From Acidobacteriaceae bacterium (GTDB lineage: Bacteria; Acidobacteriota; Terriglobia; Terriglobales; Acidobacteriaceae): a stretch of 35,469 nt of DNA. The translations under genes were made by a program, and so were the position numbers. Below, piece by piece: positions 7,711 through 16,098 of this stretch (its first letter is position 1; every line of letters begins with the position of its first letter). Location of the stretch: assembly GCA_003156495.1 (NCBI GenBank), contig PMHC01000018.1, positions 1 through 35,469 of the forward strand. The letters run 5' to 3'. Under the pieces are notes generated by a model. It saw nothing but the letters and a program-made list of their open reading frames with translations. It was not told the origin of the DNA and made no database searches.

Positions 7711-10700
7711 ATGAAATCAACTTACGAAGCTTTGATCGATCTTCGGCGTTTCACAATCTGCCGTGTCTGGTGGTCCTATGTGTTGTTATTGCTCGGATTG
7801 GCTAGCTATGCTGTTGCCCAAACCGATGTTTCTTCTGGTTTCTTTCCCGGAGCCATCAATATCTATGCAGGAACCGGCGGGGCTACGGCCAGCGTCACCA
7901 ACGGCGACTCGCCCACAAACGACCCTATCGGCCGCCCTACAGCCGTGGCTGTAGACAGTGAGGGAGACGTATTTTTTGCGAATAGCACCTACCAGATTTA
8001 CATGGTCTATGCAGGTGGGTCAGTGCCTCCGATACTGGCCGCGGTCACCACGAAAGCCAGTACACCTGTGACACCCGTCGAGGGCGGCATTTATAACGTT
8101 GCTAATACCAATAGCGGTCCTTACAACTCGGGCTGTTCCAGTTCCGGTGTCACCGCGGCTAAGGCATACTTCACGAGTATCTCCGCGATCTGGCTCGACG
8201 CAAATGACAATCTCTATATCGCAGACTCGGGTTGCTATACCGTAAGCGAAATTGACCACGCGACCGCGGCCGCTCATATCATCGCTGGACAGGTCGGCAA
8301 AGAAGGCACCTCTTCTACAAACGCCAAGACCAACGGACAATCTCCAACCAGCATCAATCTGGGTCAGATCACCGACGTCAAGACCGACGCCTACGGCAAT
8401 GTCTACATTGTCGACGGCAATACAAACGCGGTGGTCTATGCCATCTACATGACCAGCGCCACGGCTCCTCCCCCGGTGCTAACTGCGGAAGGAGTAACTC
8501 CAGTACAAGGCGACATCTATATCATTGCCGGTAGCATGGATAATTACTGCGGCCCTTCACCCTCAAGCCCTTGCTACCAAGATGCTCCGGCGAAGAGCAC
8601 AATCCTTTCTGAGCCACAGTCTGTTTTTGTTGACACCGCAGGGAATGTTTATATTACAGACAATTGGGAGGATGTTCTCGACATCATCTACGTGGGTGAG
8701 GTAAACGGAGCCGTTCCTCCGGTATTGGTTAACGCAGGATATAACAGTCCCACAGTGAGCGACATCTACATAGTTGCGGGTACATACAACAAGACAGCGG
8801 TTAAAGCTTGCACAGTAAAACCCTGCGGCGATGGTGGACTCGCGACCGCAGCCTATTTCAAGACGCCCTATGATGTTCTTGTAGATTCGGCTGGCAATGT
8901 GTACATAGCCGATTACGGGGACAACGCCGTTCGCAAGATCGACACTTCGGGTTATATCTCGACTATTGCTGGAATCGACAATCCCTCTTCTCCAACCGCC
9001 AAACCAGCCACCTTGACCGCCGACGGAACAGCAGCTACGCGCGCGATCCTCTATCATCCGAGCGCGATTGCCTTCGATTCCACGCAGAGCAATCTCTACA
9101 TCGCAGACTACAACGACGTGGTCTGGCAGGTGGCGGCCGCAACGCCGCAGACCATTACTTTTCCCACGCTCACCAGTCCGGTCACTTACAGTGCAACCCC
9201 CATCACGCTGGATGCGACTGTACCGAGCGGCTTGCCCGTAACCTACACGGTCTCCTCCACCAGTCCCGCCACCGTCTCCGGTACCAGCGCAAGCGGCGCT
9301 TTGAATATGACCGGCGCCGGAACCATCGCCGTCACCGCCGCGCAAGCCGGGGGCACGGTCACATCTTCCGGCACAACCACCTATTACGCTCCCGCTACCT
9401 CCCTCACCCAGGACGTAACGGTAAACAAAGCGTCGCTGACGGTGACCGCCGACAGCCTTCACATGATCTATGAGTCCTCCGTTCCCACGCTGACCTACAC
9501 CACCAGCGGTTGGATCAGCAGCTCGGATCAGTCCAGCAGCACGGTGGTCACGGGCACGCCAACCCTTTCGACCACGGCCTCCAGCACCAAAGATTCCGGT
9601 ACTTATCCCATCACGATTGACTGCTCGTCCATGGTCTCAAGCGACTACACATTCAACTGCGCCAACGGCACGATGACCATCACCGGTGCTACCAAGCAGG
9701 CGATCACCTTTCCGGCACTCTCTTCTCTGGCCACCTATGGCCAGACCAAGACCGTTGCACTGTCGGCGGCGTCCTACTCCGGTACGACCCCCACCGGGCT
9801 GGCTATTACCTACACGGTGATCAGCGGACCGGGAGCGATCTCCGGCTCCACGCTGACCATTACCGGCGCGGGAACCATCGTCGTCCAGGCCAGCCAGAAC
9901 GGCAACGACATCTATGCGGGCGCCACGCCGGTGCAGCAAAGCCTTGTCGTCAATCCCGCGCCGCTGACGGTGGTTGCGCCCTCGCTCTCGCTCCCCTACG
10001 GGACCAACATCACGACGGAGCTGGCCGCCACCGCGCCGACTATTACCGGCTGGGTAGGCACTGACAGATCGTCACTAGTAAGCGGCAGTCCCAAATACGC
10101 CACCAGCGCCAGCAGCACCTCGGACCCAGGCAGCTTTACTCTTTCGGTGGCGCAAGGAACGCTGGCCGTGGCCTCGGCGGAAGCCTCAAATTACACCTTC
10201 ACAAACTTCGTTTCCGGAACCATTACCATCACCAAGGCCAGCCAGACGATCAGCTATGTTGCGCCAACGTCGATCACATACGGCGACTACCCAACCGTCA
10301 CAGCATCCGCCAATTCGAACACAACATCCGCCACGTCTGGCCTGGCGGTCACTGTAACCGCCACCGGGGCACTGACATTAACCTCCTCCAGCGGCACTAC
10401 GTTTGATTTCAACGCCAGCGGTGCCGGCACGGCCACTATCACGCTGACCCAGGCAGGCAACGCGGATTATGCCGCCACTACGCCAGTAGTGCTGAACTAC
10501 ACGATCAAGCAGGCCCCCCTCGATATAACAGCCACCAGTTACACACGAGAGCAGGGCGCAGCGAACCCGACCTTCGCGTACACGATTGGCACAACTACCG
10601 CGGGTGCGGTCGGTGGTTTCATGAACAGCGATACCGACATTCCTTCGGTGGTCTCCGGTGTGCCTGTGCTGACTACGACAGCAACTCAGGCTTCGCCGCA

Positions 10701-11355
10701 GGGGACGTACACCATTGCGGTCGACACAAGCACGATGACTTCGACGAACTATACCTTCGTCCCCATCAACGGAAAGCTGACTGTCACGCAGTCAGGCACT
10801 TATGCAATTACCGCCAATCCCTCTTCGCTCACCATTCAACGAGGATTGAGCGCCCAATCGACGATTACGATCACCCCATCGAATGAATACCAGGGAACGA
10901 TTACGCTGACTTGCGGCACATTGCCCGCGAACGTTACTTGCACCGTCAGCCCATCTACTTACACGTTTACCGGGGAGTATGTCTCGAACGGCTACACATA
11001 TGCGGAAAACCCGCAAACGGGGACCATCACCATCAATACCACGTCCGCCACGGTGGCCGGCGCTCTGCCTGCGCATGATTCCAACCTGCGCTTGGCTGGC
11101 TTCTTCATCCCAGGTGCGCTTGCCGGCTTGTTTCTTGTCTTCGCGCGCAAGCGGATAGCCAAGCGCAGCGCCATCTGGAGCCTGTGTGCTCTGTTCATGC
11201 TTGGCGCGGGAGCGCTAGCGATTACGTCGTGCAGCGGGTCGGTTAATACTGTGGCCGCACCAGGCACCCAAACCATCACTCTCACCGGAACCGGAACCAC
11301 GCCATCAGGCGGCACGGTAACCGCGACGATTCCGCTGAGCATAACCATTCAGTAA
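7711..11355 (+). CDS. Large cell-surface/secreted NHL-repeat protein with MBG-type repeats and C-terminal hydrophobic segment
   Basis: 1214-aa ORF with NHL-type repeats (DAYGNVYIVDGNTNAV, DTAGNVYITDNW, DSAGNVYIADYGDNAVRKIDTSGYISTIAG) followed by MBG-like modules (ASLTVTADSLHMIYESSVPTLTYTTSGW..., APLTVVAPSLSLPYGTN..., APLDITATSYTREQGAANPTFAYTI...) and C-terminal TM LAGFFIPGALAGLFLVFARKR... Confidence 0.85.
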   Translation: MKSTYEALIDLRRFTICRVWWSYVLLLLGLASYAVAQTDVSSGFFPGAINIYAGTGGATASVTNGDSPTNDPIGRPTAVAVDSEGDVFFANSTYQIYMVYAGGSVPPILAAVTTKASTPVTPVEGGIYNVANTNSGPYNSGCSSSGVTAAKAYFTSISAIWLDANDNLYIADSGCYTVSEIDHATAAAHIIAGQVGKEGTSSTNAKTNGQSPTSINLGQITDVKTDAYGNVYIVDGNTNAVVYAIYMTSATAPPPVLTAEGVTPVQGDIYIIAGSMDNYCGPSPSSPCYQDAPAKSTILSEPQSVFVDTAGNVYITDNWEDVLDIIYVGEVNGAVPPVLVNAGYNSPTVSDIYIVAGTYNKTAVKACTVKPCGDGGLATAAYFKTPYDVLVDSAGNVYIADYGDNAVRKIDTSGYISTIAGIDNPSSPTAKPATLTADGTAATRAILYHPSAIAFDSTQSNLYIADYNDVVWQVAAATPQTITFPTLTSPVTYSATPITLDATVPSGLPVTYTVSSTSPATVSGTSASGALNMTGAGTIAVTAAQAGGTVTSSGTTTYYAPATSLTQDVTVNKASLTVTADSLHMIYESSVPTLTYTTSGWISSSDQSSSTVVTGTPTLSTTASSTKDSGTYPITIDCSSMVSSDYTFNCANGTMTITGATKQAITFPALSSLATYGQTKTVALSAASYSGTTPTGLAITYTVISGPGAISGSTLTITGAGTIVVQASQNGNDIYAGATPVQQSLVVNPAPLTVVAPSLSLPYGTNITTELAATAPTITGWVGTDRSSLVSGSPKYATSASSTSDPGSFTLSVAQGTLAVASAEASNYTFTNFVSGTITITKASQTISYVAPTSITYGDYPTVTASANSNTTSATSGLAVTVTATGALTLTSSSGTTFDFNASGAGTATITLTQAGNADYAATTPVVLNYTIKQAPLDITATSYTREQGAANPTFAYTIGTTTAGAVGGFMNSDTDIPSVVSGVPVLTTTATQASPQGTYTIAVDTSTMTSTNYTFVPINGKLTVTQSGTYAITANPSSLTIQRGLSAQSTITITPSNEYQGTITLTCGTLPANVTCTVSPSTYTFTGEYVSNGYTYAENPQTGTITINTTSATVAGALPAHDSNLRLAGFFIPGALAGLFLVFARKRIAKRSAIWSLCALFMLGAGALAITSCSGSVNTVAAPGTQTITLTGTGTTPSGGTVTATIPLSITIQ

Positions 11356-11362
11356 TGGACGA

Positions 11363-11396
11363 TTGTGCAAGCGGCGCTGCTTTGCCGCTTGCACAA
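11363..11396 (+). terminator. Hairpin downstream of the NHL/MBG gene (terminator candidate)
   Basis: Perfect 13-bp inverted repeat TTGTGCAAGCGGC - gctgcttt - GCCGCTTGCACAA starting 7 nt after the stop; ATTTTCTT follows about 10 nt later. Confidence 0.65.
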
Positions 11397-11480
11397 CCGC
11401 AACAGATTTTCTTCGATGGCATGATAAATTTTCATGCTGCACTATTCGATTCAATGAGCATGAATTACCGAGGTTTGATG

Positions 11481-12566
11481 ATGAACAAACAGCAGAAGGA
11501 TGCTTTTAAGGCTACGGTTGTCACGATATCAGCTTTGCTGTTTTTGTCCTGCATTCCATCGTTAGCACGAGGCCAACAAGCATCTACGTCTGTGTCGAGC
11601 ACGTCGTTCGCACCCAAAGCTGCGCCTGCGTTAAACCCATCAGAAACCACCGAGCACTGGGGCATTCTTCCGCTTGCAGGAAACCATCTTCATGCGCTTC
11701 CACCGTTAGCGGGCGAGAAGGACATGTTGTCCAGTTTTACTCGTGAATTGATTCAAGTTCAGTGGCGACCGAACGACCCAATCGATCTCTACGTGATCCG
11801 GCCGAAGGGTATTGTTAAACCTCCCGTGGTTCTCTTTCTCTATGGCTACCCAACCGACAGCGACAAATTCCGCAACGACGCCTTTTGCCAGAACGTCGTC
11901 AAGCACGGCTTCGCCGCGGTTGGCTTCGTTTCCGCGCTTACGGGACAGCGTTACCACGACCGCCCGATGAAGGAATGGTTCGTTAGCGAACTACAGGAAT
12001 CTCTCGCTACATCGGTTCATGACGTACAGATGGTACTCAATTATCTTGCAACTCGCGGCGACCTCGACATGAACCGCGTTGGCATCTTCGGCCAGGGTTC
12101 CGGGGGGACGATTGCCATTCTTGCGGCGGAAGTTGATCCGCGGATCAAATCTGTAGACGTGATGGACCCTTGGGGAGACTGGCCCGACTGGCTGGTCAAA
12201 TCGCCGCAGATCCCCGAAGCGGAAAGAGCCAATTATCTGAAACCTGAATTTCTGGCCAAAGTTGCGTCGCTTGATCCAATGCATTCTCTACAGCAGTTGA
12301 AAGGCCGGCCGTTCCGCTTGCAGGAAAACCTCTTTAATCTGGCGATACCTGAGACGGTTCGCAAGCAGATTGAAACTGCCGCGTCGGGAACCGCACAGAT
12401 TGTCGAGTATCACGACACCAAAGAGTATGGCGAAAAGGTCAGCGCCAATGGCAAGATGCTCGAATGGATGCAGTCGCAACTTCAGGATGCTTCACAGACA
12501 ATCACACCAAAGGAGTTTCTTGAAAAAGCTGTTGCCAACGAAAACAAGAACAGGCAGAGACAATAG
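11481..12566 (+). CDS. Secreted alpha/beta hydrolase family protein
   Basis: ORF 11355..12566. Start chosen at MNKQQKDAFKATVVTISALLFLSCIPSLARGQQ (signal-like). Contains VVLFLYGYPTDS and nucleophile elbow RVGIFGQGSGGTIAILAA, typical of alpha/beta hydrolases. Confidence 0.8.
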   Translation: MNKQQKDAFKATVVTISALLFLSCIPSLARGQQASTSVSSTSFAPKAAPALNPSETTEHWGILPLAGNHLHALPPLAGEKDMLSSFTRELIQVQWRPNDPIDLYVIRPKGIVKPPVVLFLYGYPTDSDKFRNDAFCQNVVKHGFAAVGFVSALTGQRYHDRPMKEWFVSELQESLATSVHDVQMVLNYLATRGDLDMNRVGIFGQGSGGTIAILAAEVDPRIKSVDVMDPWGDWPDWLVKSPQIPEAERANYLKPEFLAKVASLDPMHSLQQLKGRPFRLQENLFNLAIPETVRKQIETAASGTAQIVEYHDTKEYGEKVSANGKMLEWMQSQLQDASQTITPKEFLEKAVANENKNRQRQ

Positions 12567-12701
12567 AAGACACCGACGCAGGCACTCCTCGCTGTACAAC
12601 ACAAGCAGTAGCAACGCCGGAGGTCATCGTGTATCTGGCAGAACTAAAATTCGCGGTGAGCCTGATAACAGGGGTATTTGCCGTACGTGGAGTCGTCGTG
12701 G

Positions 12702-13529
12702 GCCTAGGTCTCTGAGCGGATGAAGTCAGTTTTTTCATAGCAGAACTTCCGTCGAGCTTTTCGGCGTGTAAACTGCCAGTTGATTTTCACTTGTTCTTGG
12801 TTCATTCTTCTGTTCCAGGTTCTGGCTTGACGTCGCAGTTCTGTCAACGTAGGGATCGAGCGGCGCCCCAAGCATTGTCGGCTGAACAGGCGGATCTCGA
12901 TCTCGGCTTGATTCAGCCAACTGCCGTGTTTTGGGGTGTAGTGAACCGTAAACCGATCTCAGAGCAAACCGCCGACTTTTTCTCCGTAACGATCGACCAG
13001 TGCTTTACGCCGGTGCGAGTTCAGATTGTCCATCACCAAGTGGATCGTGTCAGCCTACGGGGAGGCGGCAACGATCTCTACCAAGTAGTCGGCGAACTGC
13101 GCGGCGGAGCGGCTGGCCGTAATCCTGGTGAAGTTGCGGCCGGCCTTGGGCTCGACACCGCAAAAGGCGTTGGTTGTGCCGCAGCGCTCATAGCTTACCT
13201 GGACGCGGCCTCTCGTACAGTGCCGCATCCAATATCCCTGTTTCTTGCAGCGCCTGGCGATGGCGCGTACCGTCGTCACTCCCGCGCCCGAACTGGCCGC
13301 TGTCTGGACCGCGCTCTGGCTCTGGTCCAGTTGACGCAAAATCCATGCGCGTCGCAGCACACGCGCTGACTTCCGACCTTTGCGCAGCATCTCGGCAATA
13401 CGCCGACGGTTCTTCCTACTCAACGCAACATGCACTCGATGGTAGACAGACATACTACCAATTTGCTGTCTTTACACGGACAGACTAGTACTCGATAAGA
13501 TTCATCTTCATCCGGTCAGAGACCTAGGC
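12702..13529 (-). mobile_element. IS630-family insertion sequence remnant (defective)
   Basis: Terminal inverted repeats GCCTAGGTCTCTGAGCGGATGAAG (12702-12725) and CTTCATCCGGTCAGAGACCTAGGC (13506-13529) match over 24 bp with one mismatch; TA within CTAG at both boundaries fits the IS630 TA target duplication; encodes a degenerate IS630-type transposase. Confidence 0.88.
12704..13453 (-). pseudogene. IS630-family transposase pseudogene
   Basis: Same-frame translation: MSVYHRVHVALSRKNRRRIAEMLRKGRKSARVLRRAWILRQLDQSQS...SYERCGTTNAFCGVEPKAGRNFT...AQFADYLVEIVAASP*ADTIHLVMDNLNSHRRKALVDRYGEKVGGLL*DRFTVHYTPKHGSWLNQAEIEIRLFSRQCLGRRSIPTLTELRRQARTWNRRMNQEQVKINWQFTRRKARRKF. Stops at 13055-13057 (TAG) and 12959-12961 (TGA). 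Confidence 0.88.
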
Positions 13530-13645
13530 ACGCTTAGGCGCTAAGCTACAACGCATTCCCGCCAACACCGTCAGATGATGCTTGCAGAACTTGGTCAGCG
13601 GGGCGTGATCGGGATGCTGATTGCCTGCCAGATAGCGGGAGGGCG
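13524..13645 (-). pseudogene. Possible fragment of a second transposase (IS1182/DUF772-like), abutting the IS630 end
   Basis: Reverse-strand translation RYLAGNQHPDHAPLTKFCKHHLTVLAGMRCSLAPKRA* resembles the RYLxGNxxPDH motif region of IS1182/IS5-like transposases. Confidence 0.4.
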
Positions 13646-13652
13646 TCTCTTG

Positions 13653-15794
13653 TTATCTGTCTAAATCTGTCCGATAGATATTCACCTCTGGCGTGCGGGC
13701 GGTGACGATCGGCAGATCGCCTGGCGCCAGGCCGATCAACCGGTAATCTGCCGCCGAAATCGGCAGCAGGTTGTTGATTGTAGCGATGCGCTCCGGCTGT
13801 CCATGCGGAATGGCGATGCGGTAAATCGGACGTCCTGGCTCAAGAAAATCCTGGAAATAGAGATAGTCGCCATCATGAGAAAAGGTCGGGTCGCCGACGC
13901 CATGCGTAGTTAGCGTGCTCCAGCGCTGTGTAACCCGATCATAGAGCTTCAAGGATTTCTGGTCGAGCGGCATGGCGGCGATATAGCGGCCGTCGGATGA
14001 AAGTCTCGGACTAAACAGGCCCGCGGAACCAGGAATCTCCACCACCTTGTGGCTTTCCAAATCCAGTTGATAGATTGCTTTTGGTTGCACGTTATCCATG
14101 CGGTCCGGTGGACGGCCAAAAACAATGGAGTGCCCATCCGCGGACCAGGCCGGGTCGGCTTCATTACGATTTTCGTTGAGCACTGCAATCGGTTGCCCGC
14201 CATCCGTATCAATCAGATAAATCTTCCACGGCTTTCCGGGCTCGATTCCCATTACTGCCAACCGCTGGTTGTCGGGCGACCATTTCATGCTGAAGATCCG
14301 TAGCGGTGGCATGGTCAATTCGATGCGGTCCGAGCCATCAACGCGGCTACGCCAGAGCGAGTTGTCGGCCATATTTAGCCAAGCCACCCAACCACCATCC
14401 GGAGAAAACTCAGCTAGAACAGCCGCGCTTAAATTTTGATCGAAGACCGTAAAGGCGCTCGAATGCGGCAAGGCATGCAGGAGCTGAACTTCGGAGGTCG
14501 CGCCGAGAAAAGAGACGCGGCTGTTTCCAGGCGTCGTACTCGGAGCCTGATAGTCTAGCGGTCCGCCGGTTATCTGAAAGGGGTTGCGGCTGCCCCATTG
14601 CCACCAATGCAATTCCCGTTGCGCCCAAATCTCGTGATGGCCGTTATGCGAAGACTGAAAAACGAAATAGCGGCCGTTGCCGGTCCAGTTCCCGCAGCAC
14701 TCCGAGGCGGGCTGGCTCCAGCCGTCGAAGAGGGGATGGGCATTGGCGCCGTCGGCGTCCACTTCCCAAAGCGCCGAGGTCTGCCGTACGGCGTCGCGTA
14801 GCGTAAAACGCAGCTTGCGCCCGTCTGGTGACCAGCGTAGCCAAAAGGCCCAGCCCTGCGTTGTGAGCAGGTGGCGGGGATTGCTGCCGTTGCTGTTGAC
14901 GACTGTGAGCTCATTGCCGCTAGCCACGACGAGATGCTGCCCATCGGGCATCCAGGTTGCATCGTGCGCAAGAACGTTAGGAACCCGGCGCGCGTTTCCA
15001 CCCAGTGTTGGCACAATCCATATAGACTGTTCCGGTTCGGCTTGCAGATGACTCCGTACCAGCAGATTGGAGCCGTCCATCGAAAGTCCGCAGATCAGTG
15101 GTTCGCCAATTTCCGATGGCAGGTGAAAATAACTGATTTCGCCGTTGGCGATCAACGCGACAGCCAGAACCGGATTGCCATTATCGATAAGCGAAAAGTA
15201 AAGACGCGTTCCATCGCTGACCGAGCTTGAAAAACTTTCGACATCCAAGTCGTTTGTCAGCACGTGGCCGGAATATGTTACCTGCGCGATATTATAGGGC
15301 GCGCGAACCGGAGACCAAAGAAGCAACATTGCGCCTAGAGCTAGGCAAATCGCGGCCAATCCGGCGATCACCCATCGCGAAAGCTGGTTGAATTGAGGAA
15401 CGGTAGCTGGTGTGACTGAAACTGTAGCCGGTTCGGTCGTGGCAGGTTCAACCGGACTTACGGGAGCGATAAAGCGATAGCCGCGCTTGGCCAGGGTCTC
15501 TACAAAGCGTGGATTGTCGGCCGAATCGCCTAATGCCTCTCGCAGTTTATTGATAGCGATGCCGAGGCTGTGGTCGAAATCGACCGTGGTATCGGTGCCC
15601 CATAGCTCATGCTGTAAGGTTTCCCGAGGAACGACTTCGCCGGCGTGCTCGAGTAAGACCGCCAGCAACTTGAAAGGTTGGCTCTGCAGCCGTATACGAA
15701 TTCCGGAGCGATACAACTCGCCTGTTTCCAGATTGACTTCAAATACGCCGAATCGTACCTGGTCGATGACAGTTTTTTGCGGCTTATCTTGCAC
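13653..15794 (-). CDS. CadC/ToxR-like winged-helix regulator with TM segment and C-terminal PD40/TolB-like beta-propeller
   Basis: N-terminal VRFGVFEVNLETGELYRSGIRIRLQSQPFKLLAVLLEHAGEVVPRETLQHELWGTDTTVDFDHSLGIAINKLREALGDSADNPRFVETLAKRGYRFIAPV (Trans_reg_C); TM WVIAGLAAICLALGAMLLLW; repeated SPDG/SSDG/SADG propeller motifs. Confidence 0.93.
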   Translation of the reverse strand: MQDKPQKTVIDQVRFGVFEVNLETGELYRSGIRIRLQSQPFKLLAVLLEHAGEVVPRETLQHELWGTDTTVDFDHSLGIAINKLREALGDSADNPRFVETLAKRGYRFIAPVSPVEPATTEPATVSVTPATVPQFNQLSRWVIAGLAAICLALGAMLLLWSPVRAPYNIAQVTYSGHVLTNDLDVESFSSSVSDGTRLYFSLIDNGNPVLAVALIANGEISYFHLPSEIGEPLICGLSMDGSNLLVRSHLQAEPEQSIWIVPTLGGNARRVPNVLAHDATWMPDGQHLVVASGNELTVVNSNGSNPRHLLTTQGWAFWLRWSPDGRKLRFTLRDAVRQTSALWEVDADGANAHPLFDGWSQPASECCGNWTGNGRYFVFQSSHNGHHEIWAQRELHWWQWGSRNPFQITGGPLDYQAPSTTPGNSRVSFLGATSEVQLLHALPHSSAFTVFDQNLSAAVLAEFSPDGGWVAWLNMADNSLWRSRVDGSDRIELTMPPLRIFSMKWSPDNQRLAVMGIEPGKPWKIYLIDTDGGQPIAVLNENRNEADPAWSADGHSIVFGRPPDRMDNVQPKAIYQLDLESHKVVEIPGSAGLFSPRLSSDGRYIAAMPLDQKSLKLYDRVTQRWSTLTTHGVGDPTFSHDGDYLYFQDFLEPGRPIYRIAIPHGQPERIATINNLLPISAADYRLIGLAPGDLPIVTARTPEVNIYRTDLDR

Positions 15795-15948
15795 GATTTA
15801 AAAGCATACGCCGTATCGGTCGCAAAAGAGAAGCAATTTTCCACACGGAGTCTGCAGAAAATCTCGCGGATATGGGAGCCGAAAAGCGAGAGATAAAATT
15901 CCGTAAAGCGCTGTAAATAATTATGTTATTAGGAGAAGTCCGATTTAG

Positions 15949-15972
15949 GCGCAATTGATGGCAAATTGGCGC
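15949..15972. promoter_or_regulatory. Imperfect palindrome in divergent promoter region (operator candidate)
   Basis: GGCGCAATT-gatggc-AAATTGGCGC, imperfect dyad between the divergently transcribed regulator (ATG near 15794) and TonB receptor (ATG 16099). Confidence 0.3.
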
Positions 15973-16098
15973 GGTATAGATTGACCAATCTTCTTCTAGG
16001 GGCGTTTCCTCATCCGTGGTTGCGAAATGGCGCGCTACAATTCCATGAATTTGCGGATGAGTAGCCGACTAGATCGTGATTTTTGGGAGGACTTTGTG

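Noticed and set aside
8563-9462. 299-aa minus-strand ORF opposite the NHL/MBG gene
   Set aside because: Gly/Arg-rich antisense of repetitive coding sequence; no independent support.
9160-10800. Possible tandem DNA repeat or CRISPR-like array in the NHL/MBG gene
   Set aside because: The repetition is protein-level MBG domain repetition with diverged DNA; no uniform direct repeats with spacers.
12791-13369. 192-aa plus-strand ORF in the IS630 region
   Set aside because: Antisense of the transposase pseudogene whose minus-strand translation matches IS630 family motifs.
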